From: Nocardia amamiensis
GTDB lineage: Bacteria; Actinomycetota; Actinomycetes; Mycobacteriales; Mycobacteriaceae
Direction: 5' to 3'
DNA length: 64,000 bases
Assembly (NCBI RefSeq): GCF_015477605.1
Contig: NZ_JADLQX010000002.1
Location: 186,001-250,000, forward strand
Shown here piece after piece: positions 55,651 to 64,000 of this stretch. Made by a program: the position numbers and the translations under genes. How positions within the stretch are numbered: position 1 is the first letter of the stretch; every line of letters begins with the position of its first letter. Under the pieces are notes generated by a model. The model made no database searches, was not told the origin of the DNA, and saw only the letters and a list, made by a program, of their open reading frames with translations.

Positions 55651-57402
55651 ATGGGAAACACAGACGCGCGGTTGTTCAACCCCGCCAGCTATGATCCGCA
55701 GCAGTTCGACGCCGAGACGCGGCGGCTGTTGCGCGCCACCATCGAGTGGTTCGAAGGCCGGGGCAAGCAGCGTCTGCTCGCCGACGACGCGAACGCGGTG
55801 TGGACCGCCGACTTCCTCGACTTCGTGAAGAAGGAGAAGTTGTTCGCGACCTTCCTGACCCCTGCGGCCTACGCCGACGGCGACCCGAACCGCCGGTGGG
55901 ACGCGGCACGCAACGCGGCGCTGTCGGAGATCTTCGGCTTCTACGGTCTGGCCTACTGGTACGCCGAGCAGGTCACCATCCTCGGCCTCGGCCCGATCTG
56001 GCAGAGCGGCAACGAGGACGCCAAGAAGCGCGCGGCCGCCGATTTGTCCGCGGGCGAGGTGATGGCGTTCGGTCTGTCCGAGCAGACGCACGGCGCCGAC
56101 ATCTACAACACCGACCTGGTGCTGACGCCCACCGAACCCGGCAGCGCCGATGCCGAGGCCGGAATCCTGTTCCGCGCCAACGGCGAGAAGTACTACATCG
56201 GCAACGGCAACGTGGCCAGCATGGTGTCGGTTTTCTCCCGTCGCGCCGACCTGGAGGGGGCGGATGGCTACGTCTGGTTCGCCGCCGATTCGCGCCACGA
56301 CAACTACCGTCTGCTCGGCAATGTCGTGCACCAGCAGATGTACGTCAGCACGTTCCGCCTGGAGAACTACCCGGTGCGCGCCGAGGACATCCTGCACACC
56401 GGGCCCGAGGCGTTCTCCGCGGCGCTGAACACCGTCAACGTGGGCAAGTTCAACCTCTGCCACGGCGGCATCGGCATGGTCGAGCACTCGTTCTACGAGG
56501 CGATCACGCATGCCAACAACCGCATCCTCTACGGCAACCCGGTCACCGATTTCCCGCACGTGCGCACGAACTTCGTCGACGCCTACGCGCGCATCCTCGC
56601 GATGAAGCTGTTCAGCGACCGCGCCGTCGACTACTTCCGCAGCGCGAGCCTGGAGGACCGCCGCTATCTGCTGTTCAACCCGATGACGAAGTCCAAGGTG
56701 ACCTCCGAGGGCGAGACCGTCATGACGCTGCTGCTGGACGTGCTGGCCGCCAAGGGTTTCGAGAAGAACACCTACTTCGCCGAGGTGCAGCGGCTGATCA
56801 ACACCCTGCCCCGGTTGGAGGGCACGGTGCACGTGAACGTCGGGCAGATCCTGAAGTTCATGCCGAACTACCTGTTCAACCCGCAGGACTACCCGGAGAT
56901 CGAGACCAGGCAGGACGCGGCCGACGACGAGTTCTTCTGGCGGCAGGGCCCGGCGCGGGGCGCGGGCAAGGTGCGGTTCGCGGACTGGACGCCGAGCTAC
57001 GACAAGCACGCCGACATCCCCAATGTCGGCCGGTTCTACGAGCAGGCGCAGGCGCTGCGCACGCTGTTGACCACGGCGGCGCCGGACGCCGAGCAGCAGA
57101 AGGACCTGGACTTCATGCTGACCATCGGCCACCTGTTCTCGCTGGTGGTCTACGGCCAGCTGATCCTGGAGCAGGCCGCGATCACCGGGCTGGACCGCGA
57201 TCTGATCGACCAGATCTTCGACTTCCAGATCCGCGATTTCAACGCCTACGCCACCGCGCTGTACGGCAAGCCGTCGGCCACCCCGGACCAGCAGGGCTGG
57301 GCCGCGGCCGCGCTGCGGCCTCCGGTCGCCGACCGTCCGCGCTTCGACCGGGTGTGGGCCGAGGTGGTGTCCTACGACGGCGCCTACGAAATGCGTCCGT
57401 AG
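55651..57402 (+). CDS. Acyl-CoA dehydrogenase, large actinobacterial type
   Basis: The 583-residue protein has an acyl-CoA dehydrogenase fold with N-terminal helices. The flavin-binding region is MAFGLSEQTHGADIYNTD, and NGEKYYIGNGNVA and LCHGGIGMVEHSFYEAI are also seen. It should oxidise an acyl-CoA using FAD. Being longer than the usual 380-400 residues, it carries a C-terminal extension. ATG at 55651, with GGTAAG upstream as a modest ribosome site. It stands alone between two hairpins. Confidence 0.85.
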   Translation: MGNTDARLFNPASYDPQQFDAETRRLLRATIEWFEGRGKQRLLADDANAVWTADFLDFVKKEKLFATFLTPAAYADGDPNRRWDAARNAALSEIFGFYGLAYWYAEQVTILGLGPIWQSGNEDAKKRAAADLSAGEVMAFGLSEQTHGADIYNTDLVLTPTEPGSADAEAGILFRANGEKYYIGNGNVASMVSVFSRRADLEGADGYVWFAADSRHDNYRLLGNVVHQQMYVSTFRLENYPVRAEDILHTGPEAFSAALNTVNVGKFNLCHGGIGMVEHSFYEAITHANNRILYGNPVTDFPHVRTNFVDAYARILAMKLFSDRAVDYFRSASLEDRRYLLFNPMTKSKVTSEGETVMTLLLDVLAAKGFEKNTYFAEVQRLINTLPRLEGTVHVNVGQILKFMPNYLFNPQDYPEIETRQDAADDEFFWRQGPARGAGKVRFADWTPSYDKHADIPNVGRFYEQAQALRTLLTTAAPDAEQQKDLDFMLTIGHLFSLVVYGQLILEQAAITGLDRDLIDQIFDFQIRDFNAYATALYGKPSATPDQQGWAAAALRPPVADRPRFDRVWAEVVSYDGAYEMRP

Positions 57403-57422
57403 TCGAGGCGTTCGAGCTGAAC

Positions 57423-57447
57423 GGCGGTCCGGGTTGCCCGGACCGCC
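57423..57447 (+). terminator. Terminator hairpin after the acyl-CoA dehydrogenase
   Basis: GGCGGTCCGGG (57423-57433) pairs perfectly with 57437-57447 across a TTG loop, 20 bp after the stop. The rest of the gap to 57721 shows no gene. Confidence 0.8.
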
Positions 57448-57721
57448 GATCGGGCAGCTCGTAGGGCGCTGCACGTCCGGTATCGATCGGCCGACGCGAT
57501 GGCAGTGGACGTCGAATTCGGCGTGCACGGCTGGGCGTGGTCACCACGGTCGGGTCGGCATGGTTCTTCGGACGCGACGAGCATCCTGCGACGCGCGATG
57601 AGCATCCCGACCCTCGTCGCATTCGGCAGCTGCGCACGCCGCCCGGCCTGCTCGGAGCTCACCGCTCGGCACGGACCGGGCGATGCGCGGCCGTGTCGGC
57701 CCCACGGGCCGCGCAGCGCGG

Positions 57722-58156
57722 TCAGGCTTTGCCGGGGAACGCGACGGTCGGCGGGTCGGCGCCGAGGATCGATTGCCAGGTCGCCAGCCGGACAGCGGCG
57801 TCGGTGAGCGCGTCGACACCCGTGCGGCGGACGGTCGCGGACGCACCGCGCTCGACTACCGCTCGCCAGGCGATCGCGGTGTCGGACTCGACCGTCGCGG
57901 CCAGCCGGGCGGCCGAGATCGGATCGGTGACCGGGAACGGCACGGTGTAGGCGGCGCCGGGCGGCGGCACCGTCGCACCGTCCGCGGCGAGCGCGTCGGC
58001 GGTGGTGTCGCGCCGGGCGCGGTGTGCTGCGGTGTGCTCGGCGATGAGTCTGGTGCGTTCGGGCGAGGCGTGCGCGGCGATCACGCCGTAGGCGTATACC
58101 GCGCCGTATTCGGCATTCAACGCCTCCAGCAGCGCCTGGCGTTCGGCTTCGGTCAT
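57722..58156 (-). CDS. DUF4439 ferritin-like domain protein
   Basis: This 144-residue helical protein begins MTEAERQALLEALNAEYGAV. It has repeated Glu/His positions typical of ferritin-like DUF4439 (AEYGAVYAYGVIAAH, LIAEHTAAHRARRD). It may bind a di-metal centre; not shown. Its ATG overlaps the stop of the upstream lipoprotein gene (ATGA), so the two are coupled. By place and composition the pair resembles Rv2844-Rv2843. Confidence 0.75.
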   Translation of the reverse strand: MTEAERQALLEALNAEYGAVYAYGVIAAHASPERTRLIAEHTAAHRARRDTTADALAADGATVPPPGAAYTVPFPVTDPISAARLAATVESDTAIAWRAVVERGASATVRRTGVDALTDAAVRLATWQSILGADPPTVAFPGKA

Positions 58157-58749
58157 GCCAGCAACACCCCCGCCTGAGCCGCGCAGGCGGCGCTGATCGA
58201 GGCGAGCAGCCCGGCGCGATATCCGGACAGTGCGCGGGCCAGGTCGGCGGCCGATTTCTGGGACGCGGCGAGCTGGGAGCGCAGCGCATCGATGCTCGGC
58301 GGCGCGGTAGGCGGAACGGCGCTGCCTGCGGCCACGGCGGACGGCCCTGGGCCATTGGCGCGGGTTCGGTGCACCGGTGTGGTTCCGTCGGCGTATACGC
58401 CGATCACGCGGTCGATCTCGGTGCGCAGCGCGTCGGCGTGCGCGGTGCGCTCGGCCGCTATCACGTTGAGGGCCGCGTGCCGTTCCGGTGCGACGGCGAT
58501 GGCCGCGGACGCGGCGGCGGCATCGGCACGAGCCAGAATCTCCTGTGCGGCAAGCGGATCCGGTTCGTGGATCACTTCCTTTTCGGCGCAGCCCGCCAGC
58601 GCGCCGAGGGTGAGGATGCCGACCGTTCCTCCGCCCGCGAGGCGTAGCGCGCTGCGTCGGTCCAGGGCGGCGAGGCGGGGCTCGTGCCGGTCGGAGGGAA
58701 TGCCGGAAGTGCACCCGGCACGCGGCGGGGCGGGAAGGCGGATGGGCAC
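58153..58749 (-). CDS. Alanine-rich lipoprotein, probably Tat-exported
   Basis: This product of about 198 residues has a twin-arginine-like segment (DRRSALRLAGGG), a hydrophobic stretch and a lipobox ending LAGC. It is thus a cell-envelope lipoprotein. The mature part is alanine-rich and helical, with His/Glu-bearing helices (AAERTAHADALRTEIDRVIG). It is coupled to the DUF4439 gene. The GTG at 58749 is a guess; GTG 58776 is also in frame. Confidence 0.7.
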   Translation of the reverse strand: MPIRLPAPPRAGCTSGIPSDRHEPRLAALDRRSALRLAGGGTVGILTLGALAGCAEKEVIHEPDPLAAQEILARADAAAASAAIAVAPERHAALNVIAAERTAHADALRTEIDRVIGVYADGTTPVHRTRANGPGPSAVAAGSAVPPTAPPSIDALRSQLAASQKSAADLARALSGYRAGLLASISAACAAQAGVLLA

Positions 58750-58910
58750 GGCACCATCGTGCCAGATTCGTGGCACGCCACCGGACGAGGCGTCGGCCGT
58801 GGCGCGCGTACTCCTCGACCAGTGGTCCTTTACACTCTCGTGGCGCGTTACGCTAGACCTTCGGTAGAGAAATTTCCCGCCGCGTCACAACTGAACCAGG
58901 AGCCGCCCAC

Positions 58911-59585
58911 ATGCCGATGCCGACCGAGGAAAGGGTGAGCCAGCTCGTTGCTGGTCTCGTCGAACGCCGAGGATTCGATCTGGAGGGCGTCGAGATCTCG
59001 ACGGCGGGCAAGCGCGCGGACGCGCAGGCTCGGGTGCAGGTGATCGTGGACAGCGACGCGTCCGATCTGGATTCGATCGCTACGCTCAGCGCGGAGTTGT
59101 CGGCGCGGCTGGACGACGCGGGAGATTTCGGCGAGACGCCCTACCTCCTGGAAGTGACGACTCCGGGCACCGATCGCCCGCTGACCGCCGACCGGCACTG
59201 GCACCGCGCCCGGGGGCGGAAGGTGCGCGTCGCACTGCGCGACGGCGTCCAGCCGCCGGAGGGGGCGGCGACCTTCGAAGCCAGAGTCGGCGCGCTCACC
59301 GGCGATTCGGTGGCGCTGGTGCTGGGCGGCAAACACGACCCACACCGGGTGACGGTTCCGCTCGCCGACATCGCCAGCGCTGTGGTCCAAGTGGAGTTCT
59401 CCCCGCCGGGCGCGCGGGAGCTGGAACTCGCCGGCGGAGTCGTTCCGGGACGACCCGCTCCGGGCCAGGAAGACGCGGTGGATGTCGCCGACGCGGCGCA
59501 GAGCAGTCCCGCTAGAGCAACACCGAATGCACGACACCAATCCATAACAGCGTCCGATTCGCCGACCGAAGGGATCGTGGAATGA
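58911..59585 (+). CDS. rimP: Ribosome maturation factor RimP
   Basis: This 224-residue protein helps 30S subunit assembly. It has [24 protein letters not shown] and the typical [14 protein letters not shown]. The last 45 residues are a non-conserved acidic/Ser tail. ATG at 58911 follows AGGAG. It overlaps nusA by 4 bp (ATGA), the normal order. Confidence 0.95.
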   Translation: MPMPTEERVSQLVAGLVERRGFDLEGVEISTAGKRADAQARVQVIVDSDASDLDSIATLSAELSARLDDAGDFGETPYLLEVTTPGTDRPLTADRHWHRARGRKVRVALRDGVQPPEGAATFEARVGALTGDSVALVLGGKHDPHRVTVPLADIASAVVQVEFSPPGARELELAGGVVPGRPAPGQEDAVDVADAAQSSPARATPNARHQSITASDSPTEGIVE

Positions 59586-60610
59586 ACATCGAAATCGAAG
59601 CCCTGCGCGCGATCGTCGCCGACAAGGGGATCTCGATCGAGACCGTGATCTCCGCGATCGAGTCGGCGCTGCTGACGGCGTACCGCCACACCGAGGGGCA
59701 TCAGCCCAACGCGCGCATCGACATCAACCAGCGGACCGGCGTGGTCCGGGTGATGGCGCGTGAGCTGGACGCCGACGGCAACGTGATCTCCGAATGGGAC
59801 GACACCCCGGAGGGGTTCGGCCGGATCGCGGCGACCACGGCCAGGCAGGTCGTGCTGCAGCGGCTGCGTGACGCGGAGAACGAGAAGTCCTTCGGCGAGT
59901 TCTCCACCCATGAGGGCGACATAGTCGGCGGCGTGGTGCAGCGCGACGCGCGCGCCAACGCCCGCGGCACGGTCGTCGTGCGCATCGGCAGCGAGTTGCA
60001 CGGCGCGGAGGGACTGATCCCGCCCGCCGAACAGGTGCCCGGCGAGACCTATGAGCACGGCGATCGGATCAAGTGCTACGTCGTCGGCGTCTCGCGTGGT
60101 CAGCGTGGCCCCCAGATCACCTTGTCGCGCACCCACCCCAACCTGGTGCGGCGACTGTTCGCGCTGGAGGTACCCGAGATCGCCGACGGCTCGGTGGAGA
60201 TCGTCGCCGTGGCGCGGGAGGCGGGACACCGTTCCAAGATCGCCGTGCGCAGCGCCGTGCCCGGCGTCAACGCGAAGGGCGCCTGCATCGGCCCGATGGG
60301 CCAGCGGGTGCGCAACGTGATGAGCGAGCTGGCCGGCGAGAAGATCGACATCATCGACTACGCCGACGACCCGGCGACGTTCGTCGGCAACGCGCTCTCG
60401 CCGTCGAAAGTGGTTTCGGTCACGATCGTCGACGCCGAGGCGCGCGCGGCCCGCGTCGTGGTGCCCGATTTCCAGCTTTCGCTGGCCATCGGCAAGGAGG
60501 GGCAGAATGCCCGCCTGGCCGCGCGGCTGACCGGTTGGCGCATCGATATCCGCAGCGATGCCGCGCCTGACATGGGCGGATCCCTCCGGACGGAGGCGCA
60601 TCGGAGTTGA
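59582..60610 (+). CDS. nusA: Transcription termination/antitermination factor NusA
   Basis: The 342-residue protein has the N-terminal RNA-polymerase-binding domain, an S1 domain ([20 protein letters not shown]) and KH domains ([20 protein letters not shown] and [18 protein letters not shown]). It lacks the C-terminal acidic repeats, as in other actinobacteria. ATG at 59582 overlaps rimP. Confidence 0.97.
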   Translation: MNIEIEALRAIVADKGISIETVISAIESALLTAYRHTEGHQPNARIDINQRTGVVRVMARELDADGNVISEWDDTPEGFGRIAATTARQVVLQRLRDAENEKSFGEFSTHEGDIVGGVVQRDARANARGTVVVRIGSELHGAEGLIPPAEQVPGETYEHGDRIKCYVVGVSRGQRGPQITLSRTHPNLVRRLFALEVPEIADGSVEIVAVAREAGHRSKIAVRSAVPGVNAKGACIGPMGQRVRNVMSELAGEKIDIIDYADDPATFVGNALSPSKVVSVTIVDAEARAARVVVPDFQLSLAIGKEGQNARLAARLTGWRIDIRSDAAPDMGGSLRTEAHRS

Positions 60611-60732
60611 CCGGAACCCGCCAGCGGAGTGCTCGGGATGACAGGTTCGTAACTTCCGCGGGGGAGGGGTTCGGCGTTCCGAGCGTGGCAGCGGTAGAGT
60701 GGTCCAAGGTTCAGTCCGAGCCTTCGGCACTG

Positions 60733-61065
60733 ATGCCCGATCGCACCACCGAGCAACACGCGGCGCCCCGGCGCCGGGCGGCTCCCGTGCGGACGTGTAT
60801 CGGGTGCCGGAAGCGCGAGCTGGCCGTCGATCTGTTGCGGATCGTGGCTCGGGATCGTGAGACCGGTGACGGCTCTCACGTCATCGAGATCGTTCCCGAT
60901 CCGCGGCGCAGACTTCCCGGACGGGGTGCCTGGCTGCACCCCTTTTCGGCTTGTCTGAGCACGGCAGAGCGGCGCCGAGCCATCGGCAGAGCACTACGAG
61001 TGTCCGGACATCTGGATATCTCAGCCCTGGAGCATTACCTCGAGAACAGGCACGAGCACTCATGA
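60733..61065 (+). CDS. ylxR: YlxR (DUF448) RNA-binding protein
   Basis: This 110-residue protein has [12 protein letters not shown] and [12 protein letters not shown], the family motifs. YlxR sits between nusA and infB in most bacteria and is probably a nucleic-acid-binding regulator. The start at ATG 60733 is uncertain, as the frame is open back to 60607, close to the nusA stop. Confidence 0.85.
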   Translation: MPDRTTEQHAAPRRRAAPVRTCIGCRKRELAVDLLRIVARDRETGDGSHVIEIVPDPRRRLPGRGAWLHPFSACLSTAERRRAIGRALRVSGHLDISALEHYLENRHEHS

Positions 61066-61173
61066 GCACACCGTGAAGTACCAACGATGAACGTCCATCG
61101 GAGATAACCCGAGGTCGTGCGGGCCTCCGTCGTCAAGACGGTGGCGCTGCTCGGCCTCTCAGTGAGGAGAGCA

Positions 61174-64000
61174 GTGGCAGGCAAGGCCCGCGTGCACGAG
61201 TTGGCCAAAGAACTCGGTGTCACGAGCAAGGAACTACTCGCAACGCTCAAGGAGCAAGGCGAGTTCGTGAAGTCCGCGTCGTCGACGGTGGAAGCTCCCG
61301 TCGCGCGCAGGCTGCGTGAGTCGTTCGCGGCGAAGTCCGCCCCGTCGAACGGCACCAAGCCGGGTGCACGCCCCGGTCCGTCGTCGTCGGCCCGTCCGTC
61401 CGCGAAGCCCGCGGGCGGTGGCCCTCGCCCCGGCCCGCGTCCGTCGGCTCCGGCGCCTACTCCGGCGCCCGCGGCGCAGGAGACCCCTCGTCCCGCCGCG
61501 CGTACCGGCGAATCCCCGGCCGTGAAGCCGGGTCCGGCCGCGCGCCCGGGACCGGCTCCGGCCCCGAAGCCCGCAACGCGGGAATCGGTCGCTCCGGCCG
61601 CCGCGGCGTCCGCGGGCGCGACGGCACCGGCCCCGGCTGGTCCGCGCCCGACGCCGGGCGGTCCGCGTCCAGGTCAGCAGCAGCGTCCCGGCGCCCCCAC
61701 GCCGGGTGGCCCGCGTCAGGGTGGCCCTACTCCCGGTCCCCGTCCCGGGCCGAAGACCCCGCGCGTCGGCAACAACCCCTATTCGTCGGCTCCTGAGCGT
61801 CCCGCGCCGCGTCCGGCCGGTGGGCCGCGCCCGGGTCCCGCGCAGGGTGGTCCGCGTCCCGGTCCGGCGCAGGGCGGTCCGCGTCCCGGCCCGGCCCAAG
61901 GCGCTCGTCCGACCCCCGGTCAGGGTGGTCCGCGTCCCGGCGGTCCGCGGCCGAGCCCCGGCTCGATGCCCCCGCGCCCGAACCCCGGCGCGATGCCGTC
62001 GCGTGCGGCGCGTCCGGGTGGCGCGGGCGGTCCCGGCGCAGGTCGTCCGGGTCGTCCCGGTGGAGCGGGCGCCGGTCGTCCCGGCGGCGGTGGCGGCGGC
62101 GGCGGTTACCGCGGCGGTGGCGGCGGTGCTCCCGGTGCGGGCACCGGTGCGCCCGGTGCCGGTGGTGGTGCGGCCGGTGGCTTCCGTGGTCGTCCCGGTG
62201 GCGGCGGTGGCGGCGGCGGTCGTCCCGGTGGTCCCGGCGGGCGCGGTGGCGCGGCCGGCGCGTTCGGCCGTCCCGGTGGCGCGCCCAGGCGTGGCCGCAA
62301 GTCGAAGCGGCAGAAGCGGCAAGAGTACGACTCGATGCAGGCGCCCGCCGTCGGCGGCGTGCGGCTGCCGCGCGGCAACGGCGAGATCATCCGGCTCGCC
62401 CGCGGCGCCTCGCTGTCGGACTTCGCGGAGAAGATCGACGCGAACCCGGCCGCGCTGGTCCAGGCCCTGTTCAACCTGGGCGAGATGGTCACCGCGACCC
62501 AGTCGGTGAACGACGAGACCCTCGAGCTGCTCGGCAGCGAGATGAACTACGTCGTGCACGTGGTCAGCCCCGAGGACGAGGACCGCGAGCTGCTGGAGTC
62601 GTTCGACCTGACCTACGGCGAGGACGAGGGCGGCGAGGAAGACCTCGAGCAGCGTCCGCCGGTGGTGACCGTCATGGGTCACGTCGACCACGGTAAGACC
62701 CGACTGCTGGACACCATCCGCAAGGCCAACGTCCGAGAGGGCGAGGCAGGCGGCATCACCCAGCACATCGGCGCCTACCAGGTGCTCACCCACCTGGGCG
62801 ACGACAACCGGCTGATCACCTTCATCGACACCCCGGGTCACGAGGCGTTCACCGCCATGCGTGCCCGCGGTGCGAAGGCCACCGACATCGCGATCCTGGT
62901 GGTCGCCGCCGACGACGGCGTCATGCCGCAGACGGTGGAGGCGATCAACCACGCGCAGGCGGCCGACGTGCCGATCGTGGTCGCGGTCAACAAGATCGAC
63001 AAGGAAGGCGCGAACCCGGAGAAGATCCGGCAGCAGCTGACCGAGTACAACCTGGTGGCCGAGGAGTACGGCGGCGACACCATGTTCGTCGACATCTCCG
63101 CCAAGCAGGGCACCAACATCGAAGCACTGCTCGAGGCGGTCCTGCTCACCGCGGACGCCGCCCTCGACCTGCGGGCGAACCCGGACATGGACGCGCAGGG
63201 TGTGGCCATCGAGGCGCACCTCGACCGCGGCCGCGGCCCGGTCGCCACAGTGCTGGTGCAGCGCGGCACGCTGCGCGTCGGCGACTCGATCGTCGCGGGC
63301 GACGCCTACGGTCGCGTGCGGCGCATGGTCGACGAGCACGGCGAGGACGTGGACGCGGCGCTGCCGTCGCGGCCGGTCCAGGTCATCGGCTTCACGTCGG
63401 TTCCCGGCGCCGGTGACAACCTGCTCGTCGTGGACGAGGACCGGATCGCGCGGCAGATCGCCGACCGGCGCAACGCGCGCAAGCGCAACGCGCTGGCCGC
63501 ACGCAGCCGCAAGCGGATCAGCCTGGAAGATCTGGATGCCGCGCTGAAGGAAACCAGCGAGCTGAACCTGATCCTCAAGGGCGACAACTCCGGTACCGTC
63601 GAGGCCCTCGAAGAGGCGCTGCTCGGTATCCAGGTGGACGACGAGGTGCGGCTGCGGGTTATCGACCGCGGTGTCGGTGGCGTCACCGAAACCAATGTCA
63701 ATCTGGCGTCGGCGTCGAACGCGATCATCATCGGGTTCAACGTCCGCGCCGAGGGCAAGGCGACCGAGCTGGCCAACCGCGAGGGCGTCGACATCCGGTA
63801 CTACTCGGTGATCTACCAGGCCATCGATGAGATCGAGAAGGCCCTCAAAGGCATGCTCAAGCCGATCTACGAAGAGGTCGAGCTGGGTCGCGCCGAGATC
63901 AGGGCGATCTTCCGCTCGTCGAAGGTCGGCAACATCGCCGGTTGCATGGTCACCTCGGGTTCGGTCAAGCGCAACGCCAAGGCGCGCCTGCTCCGCGACA
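61174..64000 (+). CDS. infB: Translation initiation factor IF-2 (3' end cut off)
   Basis: The GTG at 61174 follows GAGGAG. The N-terminus ([20 protein letters not shown]) is the IF2 N-terminal domain. It is followed by a Pro/Gly/Arg-rich linker of about 330 residues (61330-62320) with repeats such as GPRPGPAQG. The GTPase domain has [20 protein letters not shown] and NKID. Domain II and the C-terminal domains follow. The window ends after about 942 codons, before the stop. It places initiator tRNA on the ribosome. Confidence 0.97.
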   Translation, partial: MAGKARVHELAKELGVTSKELLATLKEQGEFVKSASSTVEAPVARRLRESFAAKSAPSNGTKPGARPGPSSSARPSAKPAGGGPRPGPRPSAPAPTPAPAAQETPRPAARTGESPAVKPGPAARPGPAPAPKPATRESVAPAAAASAGATAPAPAGPRPTPGGPRPGQQQRPGAPTPGGPRQGGPTPGPRPGPKTPRVGNNPYSSAPERPAPRPAGGPRPGPAQGGPRPGPAQGGPRPGPAQGARPTPGQGGPRPGGPRPSPGSMPPRPNPGAMPSRAARPGGAGGPGAGRPGRPGGAGAGRPGGGGGGGGYRGGGGGAPGAGTGAPGAGGGAAGGFRGRPGGGGGGGGRPGGPGGRGGAAGAFGRPGGAPRRGRKSKRQKRQEYDSMQAPAVGGVRLPRGNGEIIRLARGASLSDFAEKIDANPAALVQALFNLGEMVTATQSVNDETLELLGSEMNYVVHVVSPEDEDRELLESFDLTYGEDEGGEEDLEQRPPVVTVMGHVDHGKTRLLDTIRKANVREGEAGGITQHIGAYQVLTHLGDDNRLITFIDTPGHEAFTAMRARGAKATDIAILVVAADDGVMPQTVEAINHAQAADVPIVVAVNKIDKEGANPEKIRQQLTEYNLVAEEYGGDTMFVDISAKQGTNIEALLEAVLLTADAALDLRANPDMDAQGVAIEAHLDRGRGPVATVLVQRGTLRVGDSIVAGDAYGRVRRMVDEHGEDVDAALPSRPVQVIGFTSVPGAGDNLLVVDEDRIARQIADRRNARKRNALAARSRKRISLEDLDAALKETSELNLILKGDNSGTVEALEEALLGIQVDDEVRLRVIDRGVGGVTETNVNLASASNAIIIGFNVRAEGKATELANREGVDIRYYSVIYQAIDEIEKALKGMLKPIYEEVELGRAEIRAIFRSSKVGNIAGCMVTSGSVKRNAKARLLRD

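Noticed and set aside
61234..63339. A 701-codon frame antisense to infB
   Set aside because: The translation is low-complexity Arg/Thr/Gly arising from the Pro/Gly linker of IF-2; infB itself is certain.
1..64000. CRISPR arrays, rRNA and tRNA genes, insertion sequences
   Set aside because: I see no regularly spaced repeats, no rRNA sequence, no cloverleaf with a TTCGA-type T-loop in a suitable context, and no transposase.

Overview
The window looks like chromosomal DNA of a high-GC, mycolic-acid-bearing actinomycete, most probably Nocardia or a close relative. The evidence is the strong GC bias at third codon positions, frequent GTG and TTG starts, a mycolic-acid methyltransferase/cyclopropane synthase, a PknK-type kinase, two DUF4254 genes, an IdeR/DtxR-type iron box, and a right half whose gene order (map ... 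mqo, GNAT, chelatase, cobO, cobB, cysG, efpA, proS, rimP, nusA, ylxR, infB) resembles the Rv2861c-Rv2839c segment of Mycobacterium tuberculosis as I remember it. I see no tRNA, rRNA, CRISPR array, transposase or integrase.

Left accessory region (1-4.5 kb): a block with visibly lower GC holds an HTH regulator, a MAB_1171c-like membrane protein translationally coupled to an ImmA/IrrE-type HELGH metallopeptidase, and an SDR. It is bracketed by two 253-bp direct copies (about 96% identical) of the 3' end of a nitrobindin-like gene. The outer copy is a gene fragment; the inner copy belongs to the intact gene. A strong iron box lies between the intact nitrobindin and a divergent lipoprotein gene.

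Regulatory and accessory middle (5-30 kb): TIGR03118-type lipoprotein; mycolic-acid methyltransferase facing an AcoR-type regulator; a TPR-like protein; a MerR protein fused to a DNA sliding-clamp-like domain with a MerR-style promoter; HxlR/SDR pair; CHAP-domain protein without a signal peptide; APH-like kinase; DUF4254 abutting a second ImmA-like peptidase stop to stop; APC permease; XRE-DUF5753 regulator; a same-strand run of PAS-ANTAR protein, class I terpene synthase and PAS-GGDEF diguanylate cyclase; PknK-like kinase; amidohydrolase; DUF1304 protein; a second DUF4254; flavin-dependent oxidoreductase.

Housekeeping right half (30-64 kb): map, cobQ, an AbrB/PIN toxin-antitoxin pair, hydrolases, mqo, GNAT, then a corrin block (fused chelatase, cobO, cobB, cobE). 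A hypothetical/APH-like pair and two tandem 453-residue DoxX-like membrane proteins follow, with a decayed third copy beyond a deaminase gene. Then come cysG, efpA, an F420/PPOX protein, yaaA, proS, an acyl-CoA dehydrogenase, a DUF4439/lipoprotein pair and the rimP-nusA-ylxR-infB operon, with infB cut by the window end.

A recurring theme is partial, diverged duplication: the nitrobindin 3' end, the cobE 3' end, the DoxX-like paralogues, and an in-frame six-unit repeat inside cobB.
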